Of a stretch of DNA of 64,000 bases, positions 17,163 to 27,145 are shown in pieces (positions within the stretch are counted from its first letter, which is position 1; every line of letters begins with the position of its first letter). Origin of the DNA: Pseudomonadota bacterium (GTDB taxonomy: Bacteria > Pseudomonadota > Gammaproteobacteria > Steroidobacterales > Steroidobacteraceae). The notes beneath the pieces are model-generated. The model saw only the letters and a list, made by a program, of their open reading frames with translations, had not been told where the DNA came from and did no database searches. Where the stretch lies: positions 1-64,000 of the forward strand of contig JAKCDC010000001.1 in NCBI GenBank assembly GCA_021838635.1, given 5' to 3'. The translations under genes were made by a program, and so were the position numbers.

Positions 17163-18065
17163 TCAGATGCGATAGAGCCGCGCTGCGGTGCCACCGAGGA
17201 GCGCGGCGCGCTCACTCGGACTTGCCCCGCTTAGCAACCCAGAGTATGTCTCGAGGTACTGACCGAAGGAGCCAAACAGGCGATCGACCGGAAAATTGCT
17301 GGCCAACATTGTGCGCGCGGCCCCGAAGATCTCGAGGGTCTCGAGCACGAACGGGCGCAGCGTCTCTTCGCTCCAGTGCCAATCGAGCATCGCCAGACCG
17401 GATATTTTCACCGCGAGACTCGGCTGTGCCGCGAGCAGGCGCATCCCGCGGCGCCACTGCCTGAGCCCCTCATCGTCCCTGTCCACCGGCATGCCGGTAT
17501 GGTTGAGGATGAGAAGGGTGTCGGGATGCTGCGCTGCCAGTCGGGCGGCCGCCGGCATCTGCGCCGGATAGATCTGCAGATCGAACGACAGGCCGTGTCG
17601 CGCGAGGCACGCGAATCCGTCACGCCACGCCGGGTCCTCCAGCAGGTTGCGCGGCGTGTAGGTTTTGAGCAGGTCGGGATGCCAATTGAGGATCTGGCGG
17701 ATACCGCGCACTGCAGCGTGCGCGGCGTGCTGCTCAAGCAGCGCCGCGACATCGGGCTTTTCGAGCTGCGCATGCGCGACGATTGCCTGAGGAAAGCCGC
17801 GTGCCTCGCAGAGCGCCTGCAGCCAGCGGGTCTCCGCCAGGGCATCTTCGGGGTGGGCGCCGGCTTCGATGTGAACGAGCTTCTCGATTCGCACGCCGCT
17901 GTGGGCGGCATCGGCAAGATAGTCGTCGAGGAGGTAGTTGCGCGCGATAGGGGTGACGTCGCCGGTGATGCCGATCGGCAATGGCGGAGTCAACCAGGGA
18001 TACCTGATGCGTTTAAGATCCCACAGGTGCATGTGGGCGTCGATGAGACTCAACGCTTCGGTCAT
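17163..18065 (-). CDS. L-rhamnono-lactonase, amidohydrolase family 2
   Basis: A 300-residue amidohydrolase of the sugar-lactonase type. The HxH metal motif is in SLIDAHMHLWDL near the start, a later His lies in ILNHTG, and the C-terminal metal-ligand Asp is in SNFPVD. Start ATG 18065 puts the HxH motif near residue 11, as in family members. The enzyme would open L-rhamnono-gamma-lactone to L-rhamnonate, the second step of the non-phosphorylative pathway (LRA2 function). L-fucono-lactonase is a close alternative. The neighbours rhaT, the dehydrogenase and the rhamnonate dehydratase favour rhamnose, and the enzyme may serve both sugars. Confidence 0.85.
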   Translation of the reverse strand: MTEALSLIDAHMHLWDLKRIRYPWLTPPLPIGITGDVTPIARNYLLDDYLADAAHSGVRIEKLVHIEAGAHPEDALAETRWLQALCEARGFPQAIVAHAQLEKPDVAALLEQHAAHAAVRGIRQILNWHPDLLKTYTPRNLLEDPAWRDGFACLARHGLSFDLQIYPAQMPAAARLAAQHPDTLLILNHTGMPVDRDDEGLRQWRRGMRLLAAQPSLAVKISGLAMLDWHWSEETLRPFVLETLEIFGAARTMLASNFPVDRLFGSFGQYLETYSGLLSGASPSERAALLGGTAARLYRI

Positions 18066-18144
18066 ATCGGGCTGCGCGCCTGCGCGACCCACCGGCCGCG
18101 CAGGCGCGCAGGAGGATGCGATGCTGTTCGGGCTAGGACCGACA

Positions 18145-18894
18145 TCAGTACGTGGTGCGTCCGCCGGAGATATCGAAGGTGGCGGCCGTAGAGAAGGAGC
18201 ACTCCTCGCTCGCCAGCCAGCACACCAGAGATGCGACCTCTTCGACCTCCCCCAGCCGACCCATGGGAATCTTCGAGCGCATATAGTCGATCTGGCTTTG
18301 TGGCAGCTGCGCCAGGATCGGACTCTTGAAGGTCGCGGGCGTCACACAGTTCACACGCACACCGGTGGGCGCCAACTCCTTGCCAAGCGATTTGGTCAAG
18401 CCAATCACGGCGGCCTTTGCGGCGGAGTACGCCGAGGCATTCGGATTACCTTCCTTGCCGGCGACCGAGGCGATATTGACGATACGGCCGTAGTCGTTCT
18501 TCAGCATCAGGGGCACTACCGCTCGGCACGTGTTGAAGACACCGTGCAGATCGACGTCGACGACGCGGCGCCAGTCCTTTACGGGATACTCCCACAGTGT
18601 CGCCGTCGGTCCTGTGATGCCGGCGCTCGCGATCAGGATGTCGAGGCGACCGAAGGAGGCAAAAGCCTCCTCGGCGGCGCGAGCGACACCGTCCGCATCA
18701 GCGACGTCGACCTGGGCGGTCAGAACACCGGGAACGGCGCGGGCGGCCTCGGCCAGCGCCTTTTGATCCCAGTCCCACAGGCACACCTGGCCGCCTTCGG
18801 CGACGATGCGGCCGGCCGCCTCGCGGCCGACGCCGGAGGCCCCTCCGGTGATCACTGCCGCGCGCTGCTGGAATCTTCCTGAATAGATGGTCAT
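18145..18894 (-). CDS. SDR oxidoreductase, probable 2-keto-3-deoxy-L-rhamnonate 4-dehydrogenase
   Basis: The 249-residue short-chain dehydrogenase shows the Rossmann motif TGGASGVG (16-23), NIASVAG with the catalytic Ser, and YSAAK with Tyr and Lys. It ends in the usual SGG turn. In diketo-type rhamnose pathways an SDR (LRA5) oxidises 2-keto-3-deoxy-L-rhamnonate to the 2,4-diketo acid with NAD+. Position decides the assignment here: it lies 12 bases after the diketo-acid hydrolase gene and before the lactonase gene, on the same strand. The L-fuconate equivalent is the main alternative and could be a second activity. Confidence 0.82.
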   Translation of the reverse strand: MTIYSGRFQQRAAVITGGASGVGREAAGRIVAEGGQVCLWDWDQKALAEAARAVPGVLTAQVDVADADGVARAAEEAFASFGRLDILIASAGITGPTATLWEYPVKDWRRVVDVDLHGVFNTCRAVVPLMLKNDYGRIVNIASVAGKEGNPNASAYSAAKAAVIGLTKSLGKELAPTGVRVNCVTPATFKSPILAQLPQSQIDYMRSKIPMGRLGEVEEVASLVCWLASEECSFSTAATFDISGGRTTY

Positions 18895-18906
18895 GGGCCT
18901 TACTCC

Positions 18907-19761
18907 TCAGCGTCGCTGCCAGCCGTGAACCGTCTGCGCCTGCTCACCCAACTTCTCGATGCCGAGCCGGATCCGGTCGCCCGGAGCGAGATAGACCGGG
19001 TGGGGTTTTTGTCCCATCCCGACACCGGGTGGCGTGCCGGTGGTGATCATGTCGCCGGGTTCGAGCGTTATGAAGCGACTGACGTAGCTGACCAGGGTCG
19101 CGACCCCGAAGATCATGGTGCGCGTGTTGCCCGCCTGCTTGCGTACGCCATTGATGTCGAGCCACATGTCGAGGTTCTGCACATCACCGACTTCATCGCG
19201 AGTCACCAGCCAGGGACCGACCGGGCCGAACGTGTCGCAGCCCTTGCCTTTGTCCCAGGTTCCACCGCGTTCGATTTGATATTCGCGCTCGGACAGATCG
19301 TTGACCACCACGTAGCCGGCCACATACTCGAGCGCCTCGCGTTCCTCAACGTAGCGGGCCGTGGATCCGATGACGACGCCGAGCTCGACCTCCCAGTCGG
19401 ATTTTTTCGAGTCCTTCGGCAGCATCACCGGGTCATTCGGCCCCTGCAGGCAGCTCACCGCCTTGGTGAACACAACCGGCTCGGTCGGAATGGGCAGATT
19501 GGACTCGGCGGCGTGATCGGCGAAGTTCAGGCCGATGGCCAGGAATTTGCGTGTTCCGGCGATCGGCACCCCGAGCCGCGGAGCGTCTCTGACGGCCGGC
19601 AGACTGGCGGGGTTGAGCGCCGCGAGGCGCGCGAGGCTTTGTGGTGCGAGGTGTGCCGGCAGTAGATCGGGAATGATTCCGGTGAGGGAGCGGAGGGTAC
19701 CCTGGGCATCGAGCATCCCAGGCTGTTCGTGACCGGCGGGGCCGTAGCGCAGCAGTTTCAT
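18907..19761 (-). CDS. Fumarylacetoacetase-family 2,4-diketo-3-deoxy-L-rhamnonate hydrolase
   Basis: A 284-residue FAH-family protein. The catalytic domain begins near residue 70 with KFLAIGLNFADHAAE and continues with the metal-binding Glu region (DWEVELGVVIG), YVVVNDLSEREYQ, and the C-terminal GDMITTGTPPGVGMG signature. The family cleaves C-C bonds of acyl-pyruvates. The length and sequence style fit LRA6-type enzymes that cleave 2,4-diketo-3-deoxy-L-rhamnonate to pyruvate and L-lactate. It is placed between the rhamnonate dehydratase and SDR genes, exactly where the last step of the route would be encoded. Confidence 0.85.
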   Translation of the reverse strand: MKLLRYGPAGHEQPGMLDAQGTLRSLTGIIPDLLPAHLAPQSLARLAALNPASLPAVRDAPRLGVPIAGTRKFLAIGLNFADHAAESNLPIPTEPVVFTKAVSCLQGPNDPVMLPKDSKKSDWEVELGVVIGSTARYVEEREALEYVAGYVVVNDLSEREYQIERGGTWDKGKGCDTFGPVGPWLVTRDEVGDVQNLDMWLDINGVRKQAGNTRTMIFGVATLVSYVSRFITLEPGDMITTGTPPGVGMGQKPHPVYLAPGDRIRLGIEKLGEQAQTVHGWQRR

Positions 19762-19823
19762 GGCGTGTCGATGGGTCTCTTTTGGATAGACTGTCGGTTC
19801 TTCAATAGCAAGGTCGGCGCCGC

Positions 19824-21002
19824 TCAGCGCGGGTACGGCCGGTGCAGCGGCAACGTGCGGTTCAACTCGACGCCGAACCCCGGCGTATCGGGCAACTTCA
19901 GCCGGCCGTTGACCGGAACCGGCTCGCCGATCAGCTGCGGATGAAACATGGGCACGACGCGATCAGCCTCGGGCGCCATCATGAGAAATTCGGCGAACGG
20001 ACTGTTGTGACGCGTGATGACGAAGTGATAGCTGTAGACGCTGGAACCGTGCGGAATCACGAGGGCGCCGCGGCTGTCGGCCAGCGCGGCGATCTTCTGC
20101 AACTCGGTGAGGCCGCCACACCAGCCGAGGTCGGGCTGGATGATGTCGCAGCAGTCCATCTCAAGGAGCATGCGAAAGCCCCAACGAGTCGCCTCGTGCT
20201 CCCCCGTGGTCACCAGCATCCCGGGCGGCGTGCTACGCTTCAGCTGTGCGTATCCCCAGTAATCATCCGGCGACAGGGCTTCCTCGATCCATTTCAAGCC
20301 GTGTGCCTGCGCGCCATGCGCCAACCTGATGGCATAGGGCAAATCGAGGCTCATCCAGCAATCGAGCATGAGCCAGAAGTCCGGCCCGACGCGGCTGCGC
20401 ATCTCGCCGAGCGCCTCCAGAGTGCGGCGCAGCCCCTCCTCGCCTTCGGCCGGACCGTGGTGCAGCGGCAGCTTGCCGCCGATGAAGCCCATCGACTTCG
20501 CCAGATCCGGGCGCGATCCGGTGGCATAGAACACCAGCTCGTCGCGGACCTTGCCGCCGAGCAGCTGGTAAACCGGCTCGCCGCGCAGCCGGCCCAGCAG
20601 ATCCCACAACGCCAGATCGACGCCGGAGATAGCGTTCACGACCAGGCCTTTGCGGCCGTAGTACTGGGTCGAGAAGTACATCTGGTCCCAGATCTTCTCC
20701 AGTTCCGTCGGGTTGCGGCCCTCGAGGAAGCGGGCCAGATGATGCTCGACGATATAGGCGGCCGGCTCCCCGCCGGTGGTGACGGCAAAGCCGACGGTTC
20801 CGTCGGCAGCCTCGACTTCGATCACCAGCGTACCGAGCACATTGATGCCGAAGCTGCGCCTGCTCTGGCGGTACTCTGGATAGCGGCTCATGGGCGTGGC
20901 GATGTGATCATCGATCCAATGACCGCCGGCCTGGTCGTGGTAATCGGCACCACCGCCACGAATGACGTAGGCGCGCACTTGTCGGATCAGCGGAAAGCTC
21001 AT
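19824..21002 (-). CDS. L-rhamnonate dehydratase, enolase superfamily
   Basis: The 392-residue protein matches L-rhamnonate dehydratase closely. Diagnostic stretches include [19 protein letters not shown] near the N-terminus (substrate-capping domain), [21 protein letters not shown], and the barrel metal ligands in MLDCWMS (Asp), WIEEAL (Glu) and TGEHE (Glu). His in VIPHGSS is the expected catalytic base of the subgroup. It removes water from L-rhamnonate to give 2-keto-3-deoxy-L-rhamnonate using Mg2+. I start at ATG 21002, where similarity begins. It is the first gene of the nine-gene leftward operon and diverges from the IclR gene. Confidence 0.93.
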   Translation of the reverse strand: MSFPLIRQVRAYVIRGGGADYHDQAGGHWIDDHIATPMSRYPEYRQSRRSFGINVLGTLVIEVEAADGTVGFAVTTGGEPAAYIVEHHLARFLEGRNPTELEKIWDQMYFSTQYYGRKGLVVNAISGVDLALWDLLGRLRGEPVYQLLGGKVRDELVFYATGSRPDLAKSMGFIGGKLPLHHGPAEGEEGLRRTLEALGEMRSRVGPDFWLMLDCWMSLDLPYAIRLAHGAQAHGLKWIEEALSPDDYWGYAQLKRSTPPGMLVTTGEHEATRWGFRMLLEMDCCDIIQPDLGWCGGLTELQKIAALADSRGALVIPHGSSVYSYHFVITRHNSPFAEFLMMAPEADRVVPMFHPQLIGEPVPVNGRLKLPDTPGFGVELNRTLPLHRPYPR

Positions 21003-21097
21003 GGATGGCGTCGACTCACTGGTCTTAACGGGCGACGGCGGCGCGCAGTGGTTGCGGCCACAGCCGTTGTCCCACATACTAATACGGGTACCACATA
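21003..21097. promoter_or_regulatory. Divergent promoter of rhamnose operon and iclR-family gene
   Basis: The 95-bp stretch between the two starts holds two direct CCACAT repeats (21072-21077 and 21091-21096) whose starts are 19 bp apart, about two helical turns. A TACTAAT stretch between them could be a -10 element for the rightward gene, which has no visible Shine-Dalgarno and may be leaderless. The repeats are candidate binding sites for the IclR-type protein. All of this is inference from position and spacing. Confidence 0.4.
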
Positions 21098-21997
21098 ATG
21101 AGAAGCACGCGAAAGGCAGGACGGTCCGACGGCAGCGCGCATGGCGAGATTGCGCAGCCTGCCCGCCTGGGCAGTCAAACGCTGCTGCGCGGGCTCGACG
21201 TGATCGATGTTGTCGCCGAAGGCCCGATCAAGCTCGGCGATCTCGCCGCGCGGCTGGGGTTGACGCGCAGCACCACGCACCGCCTCGCCTCGGCACTCAC
21301 CGACCGACGCTACCTGTCATTCGTGCCGCACAGCGGCTACAGCCTCGGGCCTAAGCTGCTCGAACTCGGCTTTCGAGTCCGCGACGAGCTCGACCTGCCG
21401 CGCGTAGCCGCACCGCACCTGGAGCGCCTGGCGCTGCTGACTGAAGATACGGTGCACCTCGGCATCATCGATCACGGTCACGTGCTCTATCTCGACAAGG
21501 TACCGGGCAAGCGCCGCATCAATATCAGCTCGCGCATCGGGGAGCTGCAGCCGGTGAGCTCCACCGGACTCGGCAAGGCGCTGATTCTCGATCTCGACGA
21601 GGATGCATGGGTCGAGCTGTTCCGCAGCGAACGAAGCGAACGGCGCACACCCATGACCCTACCGGAGTGGCTCGAGCGGATGCGCCACTACGTCCGTGCG
21701 GGGTATGCTTTCGATCTGGAAGAGAACGAAGATCAGATCCGCTGTATTGCCGCCCCGATCCGCGACGTGGCCGGCCGTACCATCGCGGCGATCAGCGTCT
21801 CAAGCGCCGCGCAATACATGAGCGACCAGCGCATGCAGACGCTCAGCCGCGACGTACTCAACACCGCCCAGCGCATCAGCGAGGACCTCGGCTGGACCGG
21901 CCGCCATCCGGCTGCGCCTCAGGATCGGTTCGCCAGCAACGCGAAACCCCGTTCGCCGCGCAGCTCCGGTACACGAGGATCTGCGAGCCGACGCTGA
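21098..21997 (+). CDS. IclR-family transcriptional regulator
   Basis: A 299-residue IclR-type regulator. The winged helix-turn-helix lies at about 27-85 ([34 protein letters not shown]). The effector-binding domain follows at about 100-270, with [16 protein letters not shown] and the [18 protein letters not shown] segment. Such proteins commonly control sugar-acid catabolic operons with an intermediate as ligand. It diverges from rhamnonate dehydratase and is the only regulator gene in the island, so it likely controls the rhamnose operon. The last 30 or so residues are Arg/Ser-rich and unlike the family, perhaps an extension into the junction with the broken RND gene. Confidence 0.9.
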   Translation: MRSTRKAGRSDGSAHGEIAQPARLGSQTLLRGLDVIDVVAEGPIKLGDLAARLGLTRSTTHRLASALTDRRYLSFVPHSGYSLGPKLLELGFRVRDELDLPRVAAPHLERLALLTEDTVHLGIIDHGHVLYLDKVPGKRRINISSRIGELQPVSSTGLGKALILDLDEDAWVELFRSERSERRTPMTLPEWLERMRHYVRAGYAFDLEENEDQIRCIAAPIRDVAGRTIAAISVSSAAQYMSDQRMQTLSRDVLNTAQRISEDLGWTGRHPAAPQDRFASNAKPRSPRSSGTRGSASRR

Positions 21998-22174
21998 AGA
22001 GGATGCTGCTGTGGCGCAGCCGGTGCGAACGCTTCAGCGACGCGGCGCGGGCGACCGAGTCGGACCGCTCGCAAACGGATGCTATCTGGCAGTCCCGCGA
22101 AGAACTTCTGCCGCATCCTCCGGCGCAAGGCCGCCGCCTCGCACGGGGGCGAGCCGCATCAACGCGGCAGGAAT

Positions 22175-24118
22175 ATGCTCACGCTGTTGGCGATGGTACT
22201 GGCCATCGGTCCGGTGGTCGACGATGCGATCATCGTCGTGGAAAACGTGCATCGCCATATGGAGCATGGCGCGACACCGGTACAGGCAGCCCTGGCCAGC
22301 GTTCGGGAGCTGGCAAGTCCGATTCTGGTCATGGCGACGACCCCGGTGGCGGTGTTCTCTCCGATGGCGTTCATCGGCGGGCTGATCGGTCAGCTGTTCA
22401 GCGAATTTGCCTTCACCGTCGTTGCCGCAGTGTTCATGTCCATGGTGACGGCGTTGATTTTCGCTCCGATGCTCGCCTCGCACGTGCTGAAGGCCGGCAC
22501 GAACGATCGGATGACACGGTGGGCCGACGGGGGTTTTTCGTACCTGAAAGGCCACTACGCGCTCCTCTTGCATCACACCCTGCAGTTCTGGCCAGTGACC
22601 GTGACCGTGACCGTGACCGTGGCGGGACTCCTGACCCTGGGGGTTGTCGGCTTGTTCGTGCTCAGCCCCCAGGAGCTCGCGCCGCCCGCGAACCAGGGAA
22701 TCGTCTACGTCAATGGCGTGGCCCAGCCGACAGCCACACTCGGCTACATGACGGCCTATGATCGGTACCTCACCCGTTCGGTATTCGATCGGATCGAGAG
22801 CCGCAGCGACAGTTTCGCGGTGAACGGGGTCGGCATTGGCGGCTTTTTGCTCAACAACGATGTCATGGCCGGAGTGGTGCTGAAGCCGAACCGCGGCGCG
22901 CAATCCACTCAGGAGGTCCGCGAGCAGATTCAGCGCTTGGCACGGCGGGTACCCGGTCTGAAGTTGTCGGCGTTCGGTCTACCGCCTCTGCCGGGCGCCG
23001 CAGTGGGTCTCCCGGTGCAATTCATTATTACCAGCATCGGCGGAGGTTATGCGGGACTCGATCATGTCGCGCGGAAGGTGACCCGGCGGGCGCGGGCGAG
23101 CGGGTTGTTTTCCTTCGTCTGCAAGAATCTCAAGTACGACGACGTGCTCCTCAGGATCCGGATTCATTGCGAAATGCTCGCGGATTTCGGCATCACTGCG
23201 GCCGACGTCGGCAAGAGCCTGGCCACGCCGCGTGGCGGCAATTACGTCAATTATTACAGTATGGACGGACTCAGTTACCGCGTCGTTCCCCAGGTGCCGG
23301 CGGCGTTGCGTGCGAATCCTGGCCTCTTGCAGGACTATATGATCAAGACTCCCTCGGGTGTCGAGGTCCCACTTTCGATCTTCGTGTCCCTGAAGAGCGA
23401 GTCCGCGCCCACGTTTCTGCCGCAATTTCAGAATCTCCCCGCGGTGTTCATCACGGGCTCTCCGGCACCCGGCGTGTCCCTTGGTGAAGCGTTGGGCTTT
23501 CTGCGCCACGCGGCGGCGAGCGTGCTGCCGCGGGGGTATCAGGTTCACGATGCCGGGGTATCGCGCCAGTTCATGCAGCAGGGCAACACGCTGTTCGTCA
23601 CGTTCGGCTTCGCTCTGTTGATGGTGGTGCTCCTGCTCGCCGCCCAATTCGATGGCTTTCGCGACGCGGTCGTGGTGATCTGTGCCGTGCCCCTGGCACT
23701 GTTCGGCGCGCTGCTGCCGATCGCTCTCGGTCTCTCCAGTATCGACATTTACTCCGAGGTCGGGCTGGTGATGCTCATCGGCCTGATCGCCAAGCAGGGG
23801 ATCCTGGTCGTGAAATTCGCGCGGCATCTGCCGATGCAAAGGCAATTGGGCAAGCGCGAAGCGGTGATCGAGGCGGCGACGCTGCGCTTGCGCCCCATCT
23901 TGATGACCGTGGCGGCGATGATTGCGGGGGCTGTACCGCTGGTGCTCGCCAGCGGTGGCAACGCGCAGGCGCGCTTCTCGATGGGCCTGGTGATCATCTC
24001 GGGACTCGGATTCGGTTCCCTGGTCGCGCTCTTTGTCATTCCCTCGTTCTATCTGTGGTTCGGCCAAGCGTTGCAGGCGGGTTCGCCGACCGCGGCGGTT
24101 GCTGAAATGGGGAATTAA
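22175..24118 (+). pseudogene. N-terminally truncated RND efflux pump (AcrB/MexB type)
   Basis: The frame encodes about 647 residues that match the last two thirds of an RND pump. It begins inside the fourth membrane helix (LTLLAMVLAIGPVVDDAIIVVENV, the Asp-Asp proton-relay segment) and runs through the second porter domain to the C-terminal helices, including the Lys-containing GLIAKQGILVVKFA helix. Full-length pumps have about 1030 residues, so the first 380 or so, with helices 1-3 and the first porter subdomains, are absent. Upstream DNA to the IclR gene does not encode them. There is no adjacent membrane-fusion or outer-membrane partner gene. A tract of four GTGACC units (22595-22618) encodes alternating Val-Thr. 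It is almost certainly non-functional. Confidence 0.85.
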
Positions 24119-24284
24119 CGCGGTGGGCCGCGGCGAGGTCACCCCCGCGCGCGGGATCTCTGCAGTCTTTGGCCGCGGCTGCGATGACGCAGCGCGGCGG
24201 CCGCGTTCATGCGGGCGGGATCTCAAGCGCGTGGAGCGGATCCGAGAGGCCGGTCGGTTCGAGCGGGCGAGGCCGATCCGTCCG

Positions 24285-24318
24285 CTGAGGAACGCGAATC
24301 GGACGGAGCGTTCCTCAG
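24285..24318. terminator. Perfect 11-bp inverted repeat between convergent genes
   Basis: CTGAGGAACGC (24285-24295) and GCGTTCCTCAG (24308-24318) form a perfect 11-bp stem with a 12-base loop. It lies between the end of the RND remnant and the end of the leftward GH78-like gene. No T-run follows on either strand. A second pair, CCGTCCG (24278-24284) with CGGACGG (24300-24306), interleaves with it, so alternative folds are possible. A bidirectional terminator is the simplest reading. Confidence 0.45.
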
Positions 24319-24361
24319 GAGCGAGACCCTAGCGTACTGTCAGCGACAGATCGGCACAGAG

Positions 24362-27145
24362 TCAGGGCTGAGTGCTAAATTGAAGCGCTACGACGTAGCG
24401 CCCTTGGCCACGCAGCGTCACGACGTCGCGCCGCCCGCCATCGGTTGCGTGACTTATCATGTCCCGTCCGTTGACCCGAACGACCGCATGCCCTGAGCGC
24501 ACCGGCAACGATACCCGCGCCGTCACCATGGGTGGCAAGTGTATCGTGGTGACATATCCGTGATCCGAGCGGATCGCCACCCGCAGCAATCCGTGCGGCG
24601 TTGGCTCCGCGCCGCGCGCCCAGGTCAGCCCAAGCAGGTGAGGGCGGATCGTCACGCGTGCGAACCCACCTGCGGTTGGGTGAATGCCGAGCACCTCGCG
24701 CATCAGCCAGGGGGTCACACCGCTCGACCAGCCGTGGGCGAGACTCACACTGAACCCGGAGACACCGTCGGCCTGTAGCGAAGCCTGGTACATAAATCCC
24801 CTGAACCAGGTCGGGTTGTACGCCTCCCAGAACGTGGTCGCGCCCTCCTCGACCATCCCGCCCCAGTAGGTGCGGATCCAGCCCAGCGCGGCACTCCGGA
24901 AGCCCATCTTGGCCATCGCGCTGACGACGTAGTAATTGTAGTACGGCGTAATGTCGTAACCGCGATCCTTCGGTTCGCTCGCCTGAATGAGCACATGCTT
25001 CCAGATCGCTTCGTACTGGTGTCGATTTGCGACACCGGAGAGCACTGCATAGGCGTTTGGCTGCCAGCGGTCACCGAAGGTACCCTGCGCATTGCGCAGG
25101 TAGCGCTGCGCGGCGCGCTTCAGCCGCCGCGCGACGGCGGCCATGCGCGCAGCGTGCGGTGCATCCCCCAAAACACGCAACAGCTGTGCGCCGTCACGAA
25201 AGGCCGCGTAGTACTCGAATTGTGTCGCCATCCGCGTCTGGCGGGTATTACCGTACATGTCCGGTGCCCAGTCGACGAACGGCCAAGCGTGCGTTCGGTC
25301 TGCAAAGAGCCCGCGACGATCCAGGTCTTTCTGCATGTACGTCAGCAACTGTACGAGGCGAGTGTGGACGCTGCGCAGCTGCGCCAGGGAGCCGGTGTGC
25401 AGGTAGTACTGCCGCTCGCCGATCACCCAGAATGCCGAGTAGCCGGGGATGCCGTTGACATGGGCGTGCACGGGTGCCGGACCGATGAGCCGATTGAGCG
25501 TTTCGCGCATCAGCGCGCCGTCACCAAATACGTCGGCAATTGTCCGTCCGCTGACGTCGAGGTCGCCCATCCACCGGTTACGGTCGCGCTTCGGCGCATC
25601 CCAGATCCCATCCTGCATGCACAGGTGCGCGGTGTAGGCGCCGATCGCCCACATCTTGTTCAGCAATGGATCGGAGGATTCGAACGAGCCGCGATATTTG
25701 ACCGGGTAAGCAATCCCATCGAGACGGATTGCGCGAAAGCGCGTCGAACGACCCCCGGTGAAGCGGATGATCACGTAACGAAACGCGCTTTTGGGACCAT
25801 AGGCGGTGCCATGCGGCGGCAGGTAGACCGGATCGACCCCAAGAAACGGTTGCAGACGCGCCTCGGCCTCGGATTCTCCGTACTGGACGGTCACCTGCGC
25901 GGGCGCATCGGAGTCGGACTGCAGTTCGATTCGGCCGGCCACTTCCCGTCCGAAATCCAGTTCGATCTGCGGAGCATCGTGGCGCGCCACGTTCCGGTGC
26001 GGCAGCGTCACCGTAAATGCGCCGTCCGCGGCGCCTGCGGTGAGCGCCTGGACATGGCGGATCGAGCCGACGCCGGCAAAAGTGCGCCGAACCTCCAAGG
26101 CGCGCAGCCGATAGTGCGCGAGAAAGGGCGAGATCCCATCATAACCGGGCCAGGCGTACATTCCGGCGTCGGCATTGGCCTGGAACAGACCGATGGCGCT
26201 TTCGATACCACCGAGGTCATCGACGGGGTGCCAGCCTGCCGCATCGAACTGGGGCCGCTGCCAGCCCGGCGGCACCGCGTGCGCTGCGGCACGCCAACGG
26301 CCATCGCTCATCACCAGCGGCGGTGCCTGAATGCCCCGTGCGGCCGGCACGATCATCACCGCCAGAACTTTGCCATCGCGCAGGTGTTGTGCAATCGGAC
26401 GCTGCGCCTCATTGATTGCCATCGGTCCGCGCACCGCCTCGATGGCGATGACGTTGCGGCCGCGGCGCAATACGCCCGTGACATCGCAGGTGTAGACGCG
26501 AATGCCCATCGGGAAGTCCAGGTTGAGCTGGAAATGTCCGACCTCGTGACCGTTGACGTAGACGGCGGCCTGCCTCGGTCCTGCGACGTAGAGCGTGGCC
26601 CGCGGCGGCAGTGTCTCGACGGCAAATGTTCGGCGGAAATAACGCGGCTGCAGGCCATAGCCGGCGGCGGCATTCGGCTGAGTCCAGATGTATTGTTCGG
26701 GCAGCGGACGGTGCCGCACCGCCTCCAGCTGTGAGGGACGCAGGTCGCGCGCCGGGTCGAGCTGCGCATCCGGGATAGCAGTCGGGCCGTCAGGTGGTTG
26801 ACGGAGCCACGCGCTCGCCGGCACTGCAGAGATGCGCTTGACGGCGGCGTTGATCTTGGCCAGCGCCGCATCGGTCAGTCCGGTTGGGTCGAACGGCTGC
26901 ACCTGAAGCAGCGTCATATGACGTCCGCGGTCAGCGATGCGCGTGGCCGCGAAGCCAGGGAGATATTTCTCGATGATGGCATGCGTGCGGGGATCAGCGA
27001 GCAGTGCGCCGATCGTCGAGTAGCGCACGCTGTAGCCGGGCGCCGGGTTCTGGGCCGAAGCAGCGGGCGCGGCGGTGAGCGCGCAAAGCACGCCGAGGCA
27101 CGCAGCGCCCTGCAGAACTCGTCGCAAGCGCGTCATCATGTTCAT
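24362..27145 (-). CDS. GH78-type alpha-L-rhamnosidase-like hydrolase (second)
   Basis: A 927-residue secreted protein with a Sec signal peptide (about 1-31, ending AASA), then a unique region of about 120 residues and beta-sandwich domains. The six-hairpin catalytic barrel carries WDAPKRDRNRWMGDL near 510-524 and GATTFWEAYNPTW near 765-777, the counterparts of the GH78 acid and base segments. Its closest relatives among known proteins would be the shorter GH78-like group, not the enzyme at 11.5-14.8 kb. I chose ATG 27145 because the signal peptide starts there; the frame is open further upstream without a recognisable sequence. It diverges from the GH42 operon, so both may be switched together. 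Rhamnosidase specificity is probable, not certain. Confidence 0.82.
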   Translation of the reverse strand: MNMMTRLRRVLQGAACLGVLCALTAAPAASAQNPAPGYSVRYSTIGALLADPRTHAIIEKYLPGFAATRIADRGRHMTLLQVQPFDPTGLTDAALAKINAAVKRISAVPASAWLRQPPDGPTAIPDAQLDPARDLRPSQLEAVRHRPLPEQYIWTQPNAAAGYGLQPRYFRRTFAVETLPPRATLYVAGPRQAAVYVNGHEVGHFQLNLDFPMGIRVYTCDVTGVLRRGRNVIAIEAVRGPMAINEAQRPIAQHLRDGKVLAVMIVPAARGIQAPPLVMSDGRWRAAAHAVPPGWQRPQFDAAGWHPVDDLGGIESAIGLFQANADAGMYAWPGYDGISPFLAHYRLRALEVRRTFAGVGSIRHVQALTAGAADGAFTVTLPHRNVARHDAPQIELDFGREVAGRIELQSDSDAPAQVTVQYGESEAEARLQPFLGVDPVYLPPHGTAYGPKSAFRYVIIRFTGGRSTRFRAIRLDGIAYPVKYRGSFESSDPLLNKMWAIGAYTAHLCMQDGIWDAPKRDRNRWMGDLDVSGRTIADVFGDGALMRETLNRLIGPAPVHAHVNGIPGYSAFWVIGERQYYLHTGSLAQLRSVHTRLVQLLTYMQKDLDRRGLFADRTHAWPFVDWAPDMYGNTRQTRMATQFEYYAAFRDGAQLLRVLGDAPHAARMAAVARRLKRAAQRYLRNAQGTFGDRWQPNAYAVLSGVANRHQYEAIWKHVLIQASEPKDRGYDITPYYNYYVVSAMAKMGFRSAALGWIRTYWGGMVEEGATTFWEAYNPTWFRGFMYQASLQADGVSGFSVSLAHGWSSGVTPWLMREVLGIHPTAGGFARVTIRPHLLGLTWARGAEPTPHGLLRVAIRSDHGYVTTIHLPPMVTARVSLPVRSGHAVVRVNGRDMISHATDGGRRDVVTLRGQGRYVVALQFSTQP

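Noticed and set aside
19842-21098. Rightward open frame of 418 codons opposite L-rhamnonate dehydratase
   Set aside because: Antisense shadow of a well-identified enzyme gene.
22595-22621. Short tandem repeat as a CRISPR or regulatory array
   Set aside because: Only four 6-bp units without spacers, inside a coding frame.
22979-24226. Leftward open frame opposite the RND remnant, His/Arg/Glu-rich
   Set aside because: Composition is that of an antisense shadow; the plus-strand RND similarity is unmistakable.
24995-26734. Rightward open frame of 579 codons opposite the second GH78-type gene
   Set aside because: Antisense shadow, with no domain or start signal.
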